Position numbers and translations under genes: made by a program. DNA of 64,000 bases from Halopseudomonas maritima (lineage in GTDB: Bacteria > Pseudomonadota > Gammaproteobacteria > Pseudomonadales > Pseudomonadaceae): NCBI RefSeq assembly GCF_021545785.1, contig NZ_CP079801.1:248001-312000 (forward strand), given 5' to 3'. Positions 16,868-25,332 of this stretch are shown here, in pieces. The notes beneath the pieces were generated by a model. It was not told where the DNA came from. It worked only from the letters and a program-made list of their open reading frames with translations, and made no database searches. Numbering within the stretch: position 1 is the stretch's first letter; each line of letters starts with the position of its first letter.

Positions 16868-18468
16868 AGCATCCCCTCCAGCTCATCCAGATCCGCCATA
16901 ATTTCACGCTCCAGCCCTTTCAGCCGTTGCAGAATCACCTTCGGATCTTCGTACTCTTCTTGCTCGTATATCACTTCTTTGTAGCGGTTGATGGAGAGGT
17001 CGTATTTGTTGGCGGCGATATCGGCTGCCGATACCACAAAGGCCTTTTGGGTCTTATCACCAAAGGCAGCATTAATCGCATTGGCGCTGATGTTGCTTTC
17101 GACCAGACGACGATAAGTGTGCCACTGGGCGATGGCGTCGGGTAGGTCATCGCTGCCCTCACCTTTCAGCTCGGTGCGCTTGTCGTCCAGCGAGTAGCCG
17201 TCTGCCTGCAGGTCATAAAACCATACGCGCTCGGTAGTGCCGCCCTTGGTGAAGAGCAGAATGGCAGTGCTTACGCCGGCGTAGGGTTTGAATACGCCGC
17301 TGGGCAGGCTGACGATGCCTTCCAGCTGGTTGTTTTCCAGCAGCTCCCGGCGCAGTTGCTGATGGGCTTTGGATGAGCCGAACAGTACGCCGTCCGGCAC
17401 GATTACCGCGGCGCGGCCACCGAGTTTGAGAGAGCGCAGGATATGTGCAACGAACAGCAGCTCGGTCTTTTTGGTTTTGACCAGGCCGAGCACATCCGGG
17501 TTGGTGTTGCTTTCGTCCAGGCTGCCCTTGAACGGCGGGTTAGCCAGCACCACATCGAAGAAGTTCTCTTCCTGCCGTGGGTAATGCTCCTTGATGGATT
17601 TGCTCAGGGAGTCCTGGTAACAGATGTTCGCGCCATTCACCCCGTGCAGCATCATGTTCATGCTGGAGACGCGCAGCATGGTGGTGTCGAAATCAAAACC
17701 CCAGAACATGTGGCGGTTGATGTGATCCCGGTAGGGTTCCAGCAGGTCGCCAGTGTAGTGCTGATTACCGTCTTCATCGGTGAAGATACCGGCTGCGCTG
17801 GAGTGCACGCGGGTGAGGTATTCCATGGTGCGGGCCAGAAAGCCGGCGGTGCCGCAAGACGGGTCACAGATGACGTCGGTCGGCTGCGGGGCGACCAGTT
17901 TGATCATCGCGTCGATGATGTGCCGCGGCGTGCGGAACTGCCCGTTGATGCCGGCGGTAGTGAGCTTGCTGAGCAGGTATTCGTAGATATCGCCTTTTAC
18001 GTCGCTCTGGGTCAGTGGCAGCTCGTTGACCATTTCAACGGCGGAGGTCAGCACAGACTCGTTCTTGATTTCCAGGTCGGCGTCTTGCATGTACTCGCCG
18101 ATATGGCCCAGTGCCTGAATAGCAGAGCCTTCCTGCCCGAGACCGTCGTTCTCGTCTGACACCCGCCCCAGGGTGGCGAACCACGGGTAGACCTTGTTCT
18201 TGAGATGGCTGTGCAGGGTTTTGCCGCCCATGTGGTGGAAGTTTTTCCAGCGCAGCAACTGACCTTCAGGCGTGTCAGGGAACAGGCGATCAACGGGCTT
18301 GCCGGTGCGGTTGGCCTTGCGCTCGGCCACGTCTTCCTGCATGTCGAGCATGCGGGCGAACATCAGGTAGCTGATCTGTTCGATCACGGTCAGCGGGTTG
18401 GTGATACCGCCGGTCCAGAATTTTTCCCAGAGTTTGTCGATATCGTTGCGGAGTTTGCCGGTAAGCAT
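16864..18468 (-). CDS. hsdM: Type I DNA methyltransferase HsdM
   Basis: The 534-residue protein has the N-terminal helical HsdM domain, the S-adenosylmethionine motif DPSCGTAGFL near residue 203 and the catalytic NPPF near residue 306, marking an N6-adenine methyltransferase. It methylates host DNA in complex with HsdS. The ATG at 18468 (MLTGKLRNDIDKLWEKFW) matches the usual HsdM start and lies 31 bases after rmuC ends; an earlier start would overlap rmuC. Confidence 0.95.
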   Translation of the reverse strand: MLTGKLRNDIDKLWEKFWTGGITNPLTVIEQISYLMFARMLDMQEDVAERKANRTGKPVDRLFPDTPEGQLLRWKNFHHMGGKTLHSHLKNKVYPWFATLGRVSDENDGLGQEGSAIQALGHIGEYMQDADLEIKNESVLTSAVEMVNELPLTQSDVKGDIYEYLLSKLTTAGINGQFRTPRHIIDAMIKLVAPQPTDVICDPSCGTAGFLARTMEYLTRVHSSAAGIFTDEDGNQHYTGDLLEPYRDHINRHMFWGFDFDTTMLRVSSMNMMLHGVNGANICYQDSLSKSIKEHYPRQEENFFDVVLANPPFKGSLDESNTNPDVLGLVKTKKTELLFVAHILRSLKLGGRAAVIVPDGVLFGSSKAHQQLRRELLENNQLEGIVSLPSGVFKPYAGVSTAILLFTKGGTTERVWFYDLQADGYSLDDKRTELKGEGSDDLPDAIAQWHTYRRLVESNISANAINAAFGDKTQKAFVVSAADIAANKYDLSINRYKEVIYEQEEYEDPKVILQRLKGLEREIMADLDELEGML

Positions 18469-18499
18469 GGGTGCGGGTTGTCTCTCGGTAACAGGGTTA

Positions 18500-20350
18500 T
18501 CAGGCTTGAGTGAGCGTATTAGCCGGTGCTTTTTCGCCGTGTGGCAACACCTCAAGCTGCGGTTCTTCGATGGCTTCGACGATCAGCGACAGCCGCTCGG
18601 TTTCAAAGTCCATATGGGTTGGGTCAAGGGCCGGCAGGCTCTTGCTGACCTTGGCAGACAGTTGGCTGAAACGGTCTACCTTGCCGTACAGGCCCTGCTG
18701 GCCGGCCAGCGCCTTGACCGTGTTGTTGTAATGGTTGCTCGCGGTATTGAGCGTGCCGCCGAGCTTGGCCAGCCGTTCGGCGACAGTGCAGACCTGGTTG
18801 TAGATGTCCCCGGCCTTTTCGCTGATTTCACGCGCTTCAGCATTACTGCGCTCGATCATCCAGAGGTTGGAGACGGTACGCAGAATCGGGATAAGCGTGG
18901 TATGCGAGACCAACACGATGTGCTTCTTGTAGCCGTACTCGAACAGGTCCTTGTTGTGCTTCATGGCCTCGATGTACGCGGGCTCGATGGGCATGAACAT
19001 AAGCACGAAGTCCGGGCTGTGCATGCCAACCAGGTTGGTGTAGTCCTTGGAGGCCAGATCATCGATGTGTTTGCGCACCGCCTTGACGTGCTCGGCCATT
19101 GCCAGTTGCTGGTCTTCGACCGACTCCGCCGCGACGGCGCGATCATACGCGACCAGTGACACTTTGCTGTCAATGATAATGTGCTTGCCGTCAGGCAGCT
19201 TGATCAGGTAATCGGTCTGTTTGGAGCGGCCATCGGCATCCTTGAAGGCGCTCTGCACTTCGTAGTGCGCATCTTCCACCAGCCCGCTCATTTCCAAGGT
19301 ACGGCGCAGCTGCGCCTCGCCCCAGGCTCCGCGCTGCTGGGAGTCACCCTTGAGCGCAGAGGTCAGGTTATTGGCCTCCTTGCTCATTTGCATACCGATA
19401 TCGAGCACCTTGCGGATCTCGGCATTGAGGCTGGTATTACCCTGCAAAGAAGCGTCGTGCACTTCGTTGATGCGCTTTTGAAAGCCATCAATTTGCTCGC
19501 GGAAGGGCTTGAGCATGCCATCGATGCTGGTCTGACTGGTTTGGGTAAAGGTCTTGCCCTTCTCTTCGAAAATCTTGTTGGCCAGATTCTCGAACTCCTG
19601 GGTCAGTGACTTGCGGGTATCCGCCAGCTGGCTCATCTGCTCCTGAAAGTGCTCTTCACGCTTTTGCAAGGTGGTTTGGAGTGCGGTGTGCTCGGATGAC
19701 AGCGTTTTGAACTGCTGCTGGAGACCAGCGAAAGCCTCTGCCCGTTCACGCAGCTGCTGCTTGCTCTCGGCCAATTGTTCACGTAGGTCCCGTTCAGCGG
19801 TTTCCAGTGACTTGGCGCGCTTGCCCTCACCCGCCAGCTCGTCTTTCAGACGGTCACGGTCGGCGTGCAGTTGCTGATTGGTTTCTTCTCCTTGCTGCAG
19901 GCGCTCGCGTAGATCGTTGATTCTATCCTGCTGAGCTCGACCTTCGGCTTGAACAGCTTCCAAACGGCGGGCGGCGTCGTGATGCTGCAGCGTTGCCTGT
20001 TCCAACCTCAGCTGTAAGGCCGCGTTGTCATTCTTGCTTTGCTGCTGCTCCTCAGTCACACGCGTGATGTTCTCAGCAGAAGACTGCAACCGGGCTTTCA
20101 GCTCGCTCTCTGTCAGTTGCAGCGCCTGATAGCGCTCGTTTGTCAGCCGGAGCTGCTCTGCCACCGAGGCGCTATCCGCAGCCGCTGAAGCTTGTGCCTG
20201 TTTCGCCTGCTCAAGCTGAGCAGCCAACGAGCTTAGCTGACGCCCCTGACGCAAAGCCGAGGCAAAAAAACCAACCAGCGCACAGGCGGCTGCAATAACT
20301 GCGGTGATCACAATGATGTCAGTAGTCCATTGACTCGCTTGCATGGTCAC
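18500..20350 (-). CDS. rmuC: RmuC-family protein inside the hsd operon
   Basis: The 616-residue protein begins with one membrane segment (about residues 11-32), followed by a long coiled coil (35-290) and a C-terminal RmuC domain with the usual DYLIKLPDGKHIIIDSKVS and PIEPAYIEAM motifs. RmuC proteins have a PD-(D/E)XK-like core and limit DNA rearrangements at inverted repeats; the IIDSK segment is the presumed D/ExK part. E. coli RmuC has about 475 residues, so this form carries a longer coiled coil. It sits between hsdR and hsdM with gaps of 6 and 31 bases, so it is part of the restriction operon. A role in clearing cut or invading DNA is inferred. Confidence 0.9.
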   Translation of the reverse strand: MTMQASQWTTDIIVITAVIAAACALVGFFASALRQGRQLSSLAAQLEQAKQAQASAAADSASVAEQLRLTNERYQALQLTESELKARLQSSAENITRVTEEQQQSKNDNAALQLRLEQATLQHHDAARRLEAVQAEGRAQQDRINDLRERLQQGEETNQQLHADRDRLKDELAGEGKRAKSLETAERDLREQLAESKQQLRERAEAFAGLQQQFKTLSSEHTALQTTLQKREEHFQEQMSQLADTRKSLTQEFENLANKIFEEKGKTFTQTSQTSIDGMLKPFREQIDGFQKRINEVHDASLQGNTSLNAEIRKVLDIGMQMSKEANNLTSALKGDSQQRGAWGEAQLRRTLEMSGLVEDAHYEVQSAFKDADGRSKQTDYLIKLPDGKHIIIDSKVSLVAYDRAVAAESVEDQQLAMAEHVKAVRKHIDDLASKDYTNLVGMHSPDFVLMFMPIEPAYIEAMKHNKDLFEYGYKKHIVLVSHTTLIPILRTVSNLWMIERSNAEAREISEKAGDIYNQVCTVAERLAKLGGTLNTASNHYNNTVKALAGQQGLYGKVDRFSQLSAKVSKSLPALDPTHMDFETERLSLIVEAIEEPQLEVLPHGEKAPANTLTQA

Positions 20351-20356
20351 TCCGGA

Positions 20357-23300
20357 TCAGGCGGCTGGTGCGCTGTCGGCGCGCAGGAAAGGTTTAAGTA
20401 CGGCAACCAGCTCGCCAACATCTTCAGGTGCAAACACACCATCAATGCCCTCATGAGAAATGCTGTCGAACGGCGGTTCGTAGAGTTTTTCAACGACGAT
20501 GCTGCCATGTTGGGCGATGTAGTTCTTGAGCAGGTTCATAAAGCGCACCTGCTGGGCAGTCAGACTGGGGTGTGCATGCAGGAAGCCCTTGAAGTGCTCT
20601 TCAATGGCTTGGGCATCCAGGCCGATGATCTCGCGCACAGTGAGGTGCAATTGATCTGCAGTGCGGCGGTAGAACTCGTTCAATACATCCAGGCTGACAC
20701 CCGGATGGCTGGTAAGGATGGTTGAGGTCAGCGTTTTCAATTCGGGCTCTGCGATGGGCTCGCCCTTGTGGATCTTCTGCAGCGTCGGGTTGGCGGCGAG
20801 CATCTGGTCCAGAATATCCTTGAGACGGCGTCGATAAATCATCGCTTCGTTGGCGCCAGCGATGACCACCTTGCGCTCGTTGATCTGAATATTGTCGTCA
20901 CCAGTACGCGTACTGCCGATAGCGTAACCGGGGCCCGTGCCGCTCTGGCGGTATTTCATGATGCCTCGCAGTTCCTTGCGAGCATGTTCCAGCTTGGCAA
21001 TGCTGGGCTGTTGCCAGAATTCGGCGCTACGCACCTGAGCGATCACCTCATCCTTCTGACGTACCGCCTGGATGTTCACAGCCAGCCTGTCCAGCTCAGC
21101 CAGCAGGTCGACCTTGCCATCATCAAAGCAGCTGGCCTGCTCTACCAGACAGCGCTGGATGCCAGCGACGAGCTTGTCTAGCGCAGTGGCGTGCTTGTCG
21201 CGCAGCACACGAGCAGACATCAATGGCGCGATGGTTTCGGCAAGCAGGTGCTGGGTCTTGCCATCAAACTGCTGCAGTTGGTCGGTTTGCTGCAGTTGGT
21301 GCACTGCACGCAGCTGACGTCGAACGGCCACGCTGTCATCGGGCAAATCGTTAATATCGGCGCGCAACAGTTCAATAGCGGTGTCGAACCCTGCCGCGTT
21401 GTTTTGTTTGAGGGCTGCCTTGGCCAATTCCAGACGCGCTTCAAAGGTCGTCTGCAACAATGACTTGCCGCCAGTATCTTCCGGCTCCTGATACTCCTGC
21501 TCGAAGAAATCAAAGTTGCCGTAGTGATCGAAGATCAGAAACTCGGTCTTGTCCTTTCCTGGCCCAAACAGATTCGGGCGCAAACGCGTGCCACGGCCGA
21601 TCATTTGCCAGAACTTGACCCATGACTTAACCGGCTTGGCAAACACCAGATTGACCACCTCCGGCACGTCGATACCGGTATCGAGCATGTCGACCGAGAT
21701 GGCGATACGGAAGTCGTTATCCGGCTTTTTGAATTCCTTGATCAGGGTGTCCACGTGCGGAACGGCGTTGTGGATGACCTTGCACACCTTGGTGCCGTAT
21801 TGCGGATACAGCTGGCAGAACAGTTTTTCCAGATGCTCAGCATGGTCCTGACGCTGGGCAAACACGATGGTCTTACCGACCAGAGAGCCGGTTTCATCCT
21901 TGATGCCGTTATTGATCAGGTTCTCGAGGATGATGCGGTCTGTGTCGTCGCTGAAGATCTTGCGACCGATATCCTTGCCTGCAACGGTCGTGCGCTGAGC
22001 CTCTTCTTCGCCAAGATCCTCTTCGAGCTGCTTCTTCTGCTCGTCGTTGAGCTGGCTGTAATGAATGCCGTCGCGCAGAAAGTCGGTGGTCAGATCCTTC
22101 ACGCGGAACGGCACCAGATACGGCGGCTCGTTATTGATCGCCGCATCCAGACCAAACTCGAAGGTCGGGTCGGTGGTTTCACAGTCGAAGATGTCGAAGG
22201 TATTGCGGCTGATGAATTTGACTGGCGTGGCGGTCAGCCCGACCTGAAGTGCATCGAAGTAGTCAAACAGATCGCGGTACTTGTTGTAGATACTGCGATG
22301 GCTTTCGTCGGCGATGATGAGATCGAAAAACCCAACGTCCAGCTGGGCGAAGCGGTTCATCATGCCCGGATACGTGGCGATATAGATGCGTGCTGTCTGA
22401 TCAACCTTGTTGGTCTCGCCGATAACGCAACGGGGCTCGCTGGGCAGGTTCTGCTTGAACGCATCATCAGCCTGGACGCGCAGCTCCTTGCGATCACACA
22501 AAAACAGAACCCGTTTAGCCCATCCGGTGCGCAAAAGCAGCTCGGCCTGCGCGATGGCAACCCGGGTCTTGCCCGTCCCGGTCGCCTGAATAATCAGCGC
22601 CTTGCGACGCTGAGTTTGGAAATGCGCTGCTACCGTCTTGATCGCCTCGATTTGATAGGGTCGATCGGCAATTTTCAGGTCGGGGTTGTGCTGCTCCAGC
22701 TCGGCCACCCGATACTGCCGCTGGTAGATCAGATACTCGAGGCTGTCCTTGCTGTAAAAGCCGTAAACGGGCCGGTAGGTGTTGTATTGACGGTCATCCC
22801 AGATGAAGGTTTCGTAGCCGTTGGAGTAGAAGATGACCGGCCGCTGAAATCCCATGCGCTCGAACCCGTCCGCATACATGCGGGCCTGCTCACGCCCAGC
22901 CTGCAGGCTGATATTGCCGGACTTTTTGGCCTCGACCACAGCCAGAGGCTGACCGTTGTCGCCCCACAGAACATAATCTGCGCGGCCTTTGCCAGACGCG
23001 TTATCCGGGAAATCGACCTCTACCTCATGGCCAACCTGGGTAGGGTTACCCACATCCCAACCCGCCTGCGCCAGCATGGAGTCGATCAACAGGGCACGGG
23101 TCTTGGCCTCGTTCCACTGCAGGCTATCGGATACGCTCTGGCTTTGTTCCTTGCGCTTCTGCTGATCCGGCTTGGCCGGAGGGTCGAGCCTGTCGAGGTT
23201 GCGGGTGCGCTCCTGCTCCAGCGTATCCATAACGCGTTGAAGCTCGTCCTGCTGCTTTTGCAGCTCCTTCTCGTAGGTGGCAACGGATTTCTGCAGCGAA

Positions 23301-23734
23301 CCCAGCGCCGCTGTCGGGTCAGATACTTCGGTGAATTCGGCGATGTCTGCCTTCTGAACACCGTAGTACTTGATGGCCATATACATAGCCAGCTGATAGG
23401 CGGTGCCCAGTGCCTGCTTTGCATCGCGCAACTCGCCTTCGGCACCGTGCGCCGTGTCGTTGCCCTGGATACGCAGAAAATTGATCTGATGCACCAGTGA
23501 ACGACTGGTGCAGTCGAGAAACACCGGGTTTTTGACCAACTCGTAGAAGCTGGATTGGGGCAGACGCGGCAGCAGCTCGAGTTGATAAATTGCCTTGGTC
23601 AGCTCCTCGGCAAAACTACGCAGGCGCGTCAACGCGCTACCCGGATCGATGTGCAAAACCGCTTCGGCAAGCCCGCCGAGGTTCGCCAGCGTCTCGTTGC
23701 CAGGCCGCAGAAACTCGAAGTTGACTGATTTCAT
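20357..23734 (-). CDS. hsdR: Type I restriction subunit HsdR
   Basis: This 1,125-residue motor nuclease has an N-terminal DUF4145 domain (residues 1-120), a coiled segment, a nuclease domain with DYVLW and VVEAKKSG (near 268), and an SF2 translocase with QATGTGKTRVA (near 385), DESHRS (near 478), TATPV and IGRGTRLRP. It cuts unmethylated DNA away from the target site. Two ATGs are possible: the one at 23734 gives the family-typical start MKSVNFEFL and leaves a leader of about 19 bases after the predicted sigma-54 start, whereas the one at 23752 would be almost leaderless. All catalytic motifs are intact. Confidence 0.95.
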   Translation of the reverse strand: MKSVNFEFLRPGNETLANLGGLAEAVLHIDPGSALTRLRSFAEELTKAIYQLELLPRLPQSSFYELVKNPVFLDCTSRSLVHQINFLRIQGNDTAHGAEGELRDAKQALGTAYQLAMYMAIKYYGVQKADIAEFTEVSDPTAALGSLQKSVATYEKELQKQQDELQRVMDTLEQERTRNLDRLDPPAKPDQQKRKEQSQSVSDSLQWNEAKTRALLIDSMLAQAGWDVGNPTQVGHEVEVDFPDNASGKGRADYVLWGDNGQPLAVVEAKKSGNISLQAGREQARMYADGFERMGFQRPVIFYSNGYETFIWDDRQYNTYRPVYGFYSKDSLEYLIYQRQYRVAELEQHNPDLKIADRPYQIEAIKTVAAHFQTQRRKALIIQATGTGKTRVAIAQAELLLRTGWAKRVLFLCDRKELRVQADDAFKQNLPSEPRCVIGETNKVDQTARIYIATYPGMMNRFAQLDVGFFDLIIADESHRSIYNKYRDLFDYFDALQVGLTATPVKFISRNTFDIFDCETTDPTFEFGLDAAINNEPPYLVPFRVKDLTTDFLRDGIHYSQLNDEQKKQLEEDLGEEEAQRTTVAGKDIGRKIFSDDTDRIILENLINNGIKDETGSLVGKTIVFAQRQDHAEHLEKLFCQLYPQYGTKVCKVIHNAVPHVDTLIKEFKKPDNDFRIAISVDMLDTGIDVPEVVNLVFAKPVKSWVKFWQMIGRGTRLRPNLFGPGKDKTEFLIFDHYGNFDFFEQEYQEPEDTGGKSLLQTTFEARLELAKAALKQNNAAGFDTAIELLRADINDLPDDSVAVRRQLRAVHQLQQTDQLQQFDGKTQHLLAETIAPLMSARVLRDKHATALDKLVAGIQRCLVEQASCFDDGKVDLLAELDRLAVNIQAVRQKDEVIAQVRSAEFWQQPSIAKLEHARKELRGIMKYRQSGTGPGYAIGSTRTGDDNIQINERKVVIAGANEAMIYRRRLKDILDQMLAANPTLQKIHKGEPIAEPELKTLTSTILTSHPGVSLDVLNEFYRRTADQLHLTVREIIGLDAQAIEEHFKGFLHAHPSLTAQQVRFMNLLKNYIAQHGSIVVEKLYEPPFDSISHEGIDGVFAPEDVGELVAVLKPFLRADSAPAA

Positions 23735-23763
23735 GTAAACGATTCTATCCATGCAAGCTGAAT

Positions 23764-23780
23764 AGCGAGGATCGTGCCAA
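23764..23780 (-). promoter_or_regulatory. Candidate sigma-54 promoter of hsdR
   Basis: The minus strand reads TTGGCACGATCCTCGCT, matching the sigma-54 consensus YTGGCACG-N4-TTGCW at all but one core position, with GG and GC ten bases apart. The predicted start is near 23753. It lies in the 30-base gap between the sigma-54 activator gene and hsdR, which is strong positional support. Confidence 0.7.
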
Positions 23781-23782
23781 GG

Positions 23783-25267
23783 CTATTCAACATCGTATTT
23801 TTTCATCCAGTTAGTCAGCGTTTGCTGGCTGGCAAGCCCCAACAACTCAGCCGCCCGAGTCTTGTTTCCACCAGTGTATTTCAGCGCCTCGATCAAATGA
23901 CCTTTCGTAAAATCACGAATCTTCCCATTGATATCAATGCCTTGCGAAATATCCGGGGTAGCGTTGGAGGAAGCAGAAGGTGGCATATCAAAGAGTGCAC
24001 CAGCGACATCTTCCGGACCGAGAGTATCACCTTGAGACCATAGAGCTGCGCGCAAAAGCGTCGCCTGCAACTCTCGAACATTGCCTGGCCAAGCGTGCTT
24101 CAAAACAATATTTTTTGCCTCAGTAGAAAGTTTCTTACCTTCCAATTCACTATCTTGTAAAGCAATGCCAGCAAGCAACGCATCGGCCAGCAGCAGCAAA
24201 TCCCCTTCGCGCCCCCGCAAGGGCGGCAAGTGCAGGACGCCGACAGCGATACGATAGAACAGGTCTTCTCGGAAGCGCCCTTGCACTACGTCGCTCATCA
24301 AGTCGCGATGGGTTGCGGCTATCACTCGGACGTTGACACGCCTCTCAGCGCTATCGCCCACCGGCGTTAAGGTGCCTTCCTGCAAAACCCTGAGTAACCG
24401 CACCTGAGCATCCGGGGGCAGTTCACCGAACTCATCGAGAAACAACGTCCCGCCGTCAGCCTGCTGGAAAACCCCAGCGCGGTCGGCAACCGCACCAGTG
24501 AAAGCGCCCTTTTTATGACCAAATAACGTGGAGTCAATCAGATCAGCGGGAATGGCGCCGCAGTTCACCGCGACGAATGGCATCCGTGCTCGCGGCCCGG
24601 CGTTGTGAATGGCCCGAGCAAACAGCTCCTTGCCGGTACCCGTTTCGCCATACACCAGCACCGGGACCTGCTTCTGCGCCAGCACCTGTGCCTGCTGTTT
24701 AAGCCGGAGCATGCTCTTGCTACGCGCGACGATATGATCGAACGCGGCGTCAACCGGCGCAGCCTGCAGTGCAATACGGCTAAGACTTTCACTGCTGACA
24801 CCAGCGACGGCTGGAACGTATTCGGCTGCAATCTCGAATGGAATGTCGACGGGCTGAACGCCCTGCTCCAATGAAGACTGATAAAAGGACGCGGAGAAGC
24901 GTGTTTTACCCAGCAAAATCCAGACAGCCTGCATAGCTGGAGTCCCGGGGCTGAGCAATATCGCCAGAGGTCCACCCGCGACCTGAATACGCTCAAGCTG
25001 CCGGAACGCCGCCTGATGGATTTCAGCGAAATTGACCGGTGAGCTTAGCGGCTCATGATAGATCTGGATTGGCACATCAGTCTGTGTGTTCAGCCAGCCC
25101 TGATACCGAACCAACTCTTCCTCAGGGTATGAGCACAGCAGCTCCGCACGCGCGAAGCGCTGAGCACGCAAAGTGGCCAACACTGGCCCTACCTCGCCGC
25201 CGGCGACAGCCTTGAGATCGTTTCCGCCAATCCACGAAACCAGTACGGGTAATGCTTTACTGCTCAT
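23783..25267 (-). CDS. CARF-domain sigma-54-dependent activator (RtcR-like architecture)
   Basis: The 494-residue protein ends in a complete sigma-54 activator: Walker A GETGTGKE (207-214), the sigma-54 contact loop GAFTGA (254-259), GGTLFLDEFGEL and a Fis-type helix-turn-helix at the C-terminus. The first 150 residues form an alternating beta/alpha domain with LLSPGTPAMQAVW (104-116), the signature of CARF/RtcR sensor domains that bind cyclic oligonucleotides or RNA ends. RtcR controls RNA-repair genes, but no rtcA or rtcB is nearby; instead the gene abuts hsdR, which carries a sigma-54 promoter. A GGAG ribosome site precedes the ATG. It is most likely a ligand-triggered activator of the restriction operon and possibly of the TerY-P operon. 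Confidence 0.85.
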   Translation of the reverse strand: MSSKALPVLVSWIGGNDLKAVAGGEVGPVLATLRAQRFARAELLCSYPEEELVRYQGWLNTQTDVPIQIYHEPLSSPVNFAEIHQAAFRQLERIQVAGGPLAILLSPGTPAMQAVWILLGKTRFSASFYQSSLEQGVQPVDIPFEIAAEYVPAVAGVSSESLSRIALQAAPVDAAFDHIVARSKSMLRLKQQAQVLAQKQVPVLVYGETGTGKELFARAIHNAGPRARMPFVAVNCGAIPADLIDSTLFGHKKGAFTGAVADRAGVFQQADGGTLFLDEFGELPPDAQVRLLRVLQEGTLTPVGDSAERRVNVRVIAATHRDLMSDVVQGRFREDLFYRIAVGVLHLPPLRGREGDLLLLADALLAGIALQDSELEGKKLSTEAKNIVLKHAWPGNVRELQATLLRAALWSQGDTLGPEDVAGALFDMPPSASSNATPDISQGIDINGKIRDFTKGHLIEALKYTGGNKTRAAELLGLASQQTLTNWMKKYDVE

Positions 25268-25332
25268 TGACGCTCCGTATCGAAAACTGACTGCGGCTTG
25301 CCGAGCCCAAAGCGAGCCGTTCGAGACTCGCG

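Noticed and set aside
21755..23500. Long open frame of 581 codons on the plus strand
   Set aside because: It is the shadow of hsdR on the opposite strand; hsdR has all catalytic motifs in the correct order.
23783..25267. Calling the sigma-54 activator RtcR itself
   Set aside because: No rtcA or rtcB is next to it and the N-terminal sequence is clearly different; only the domain layout is shared.
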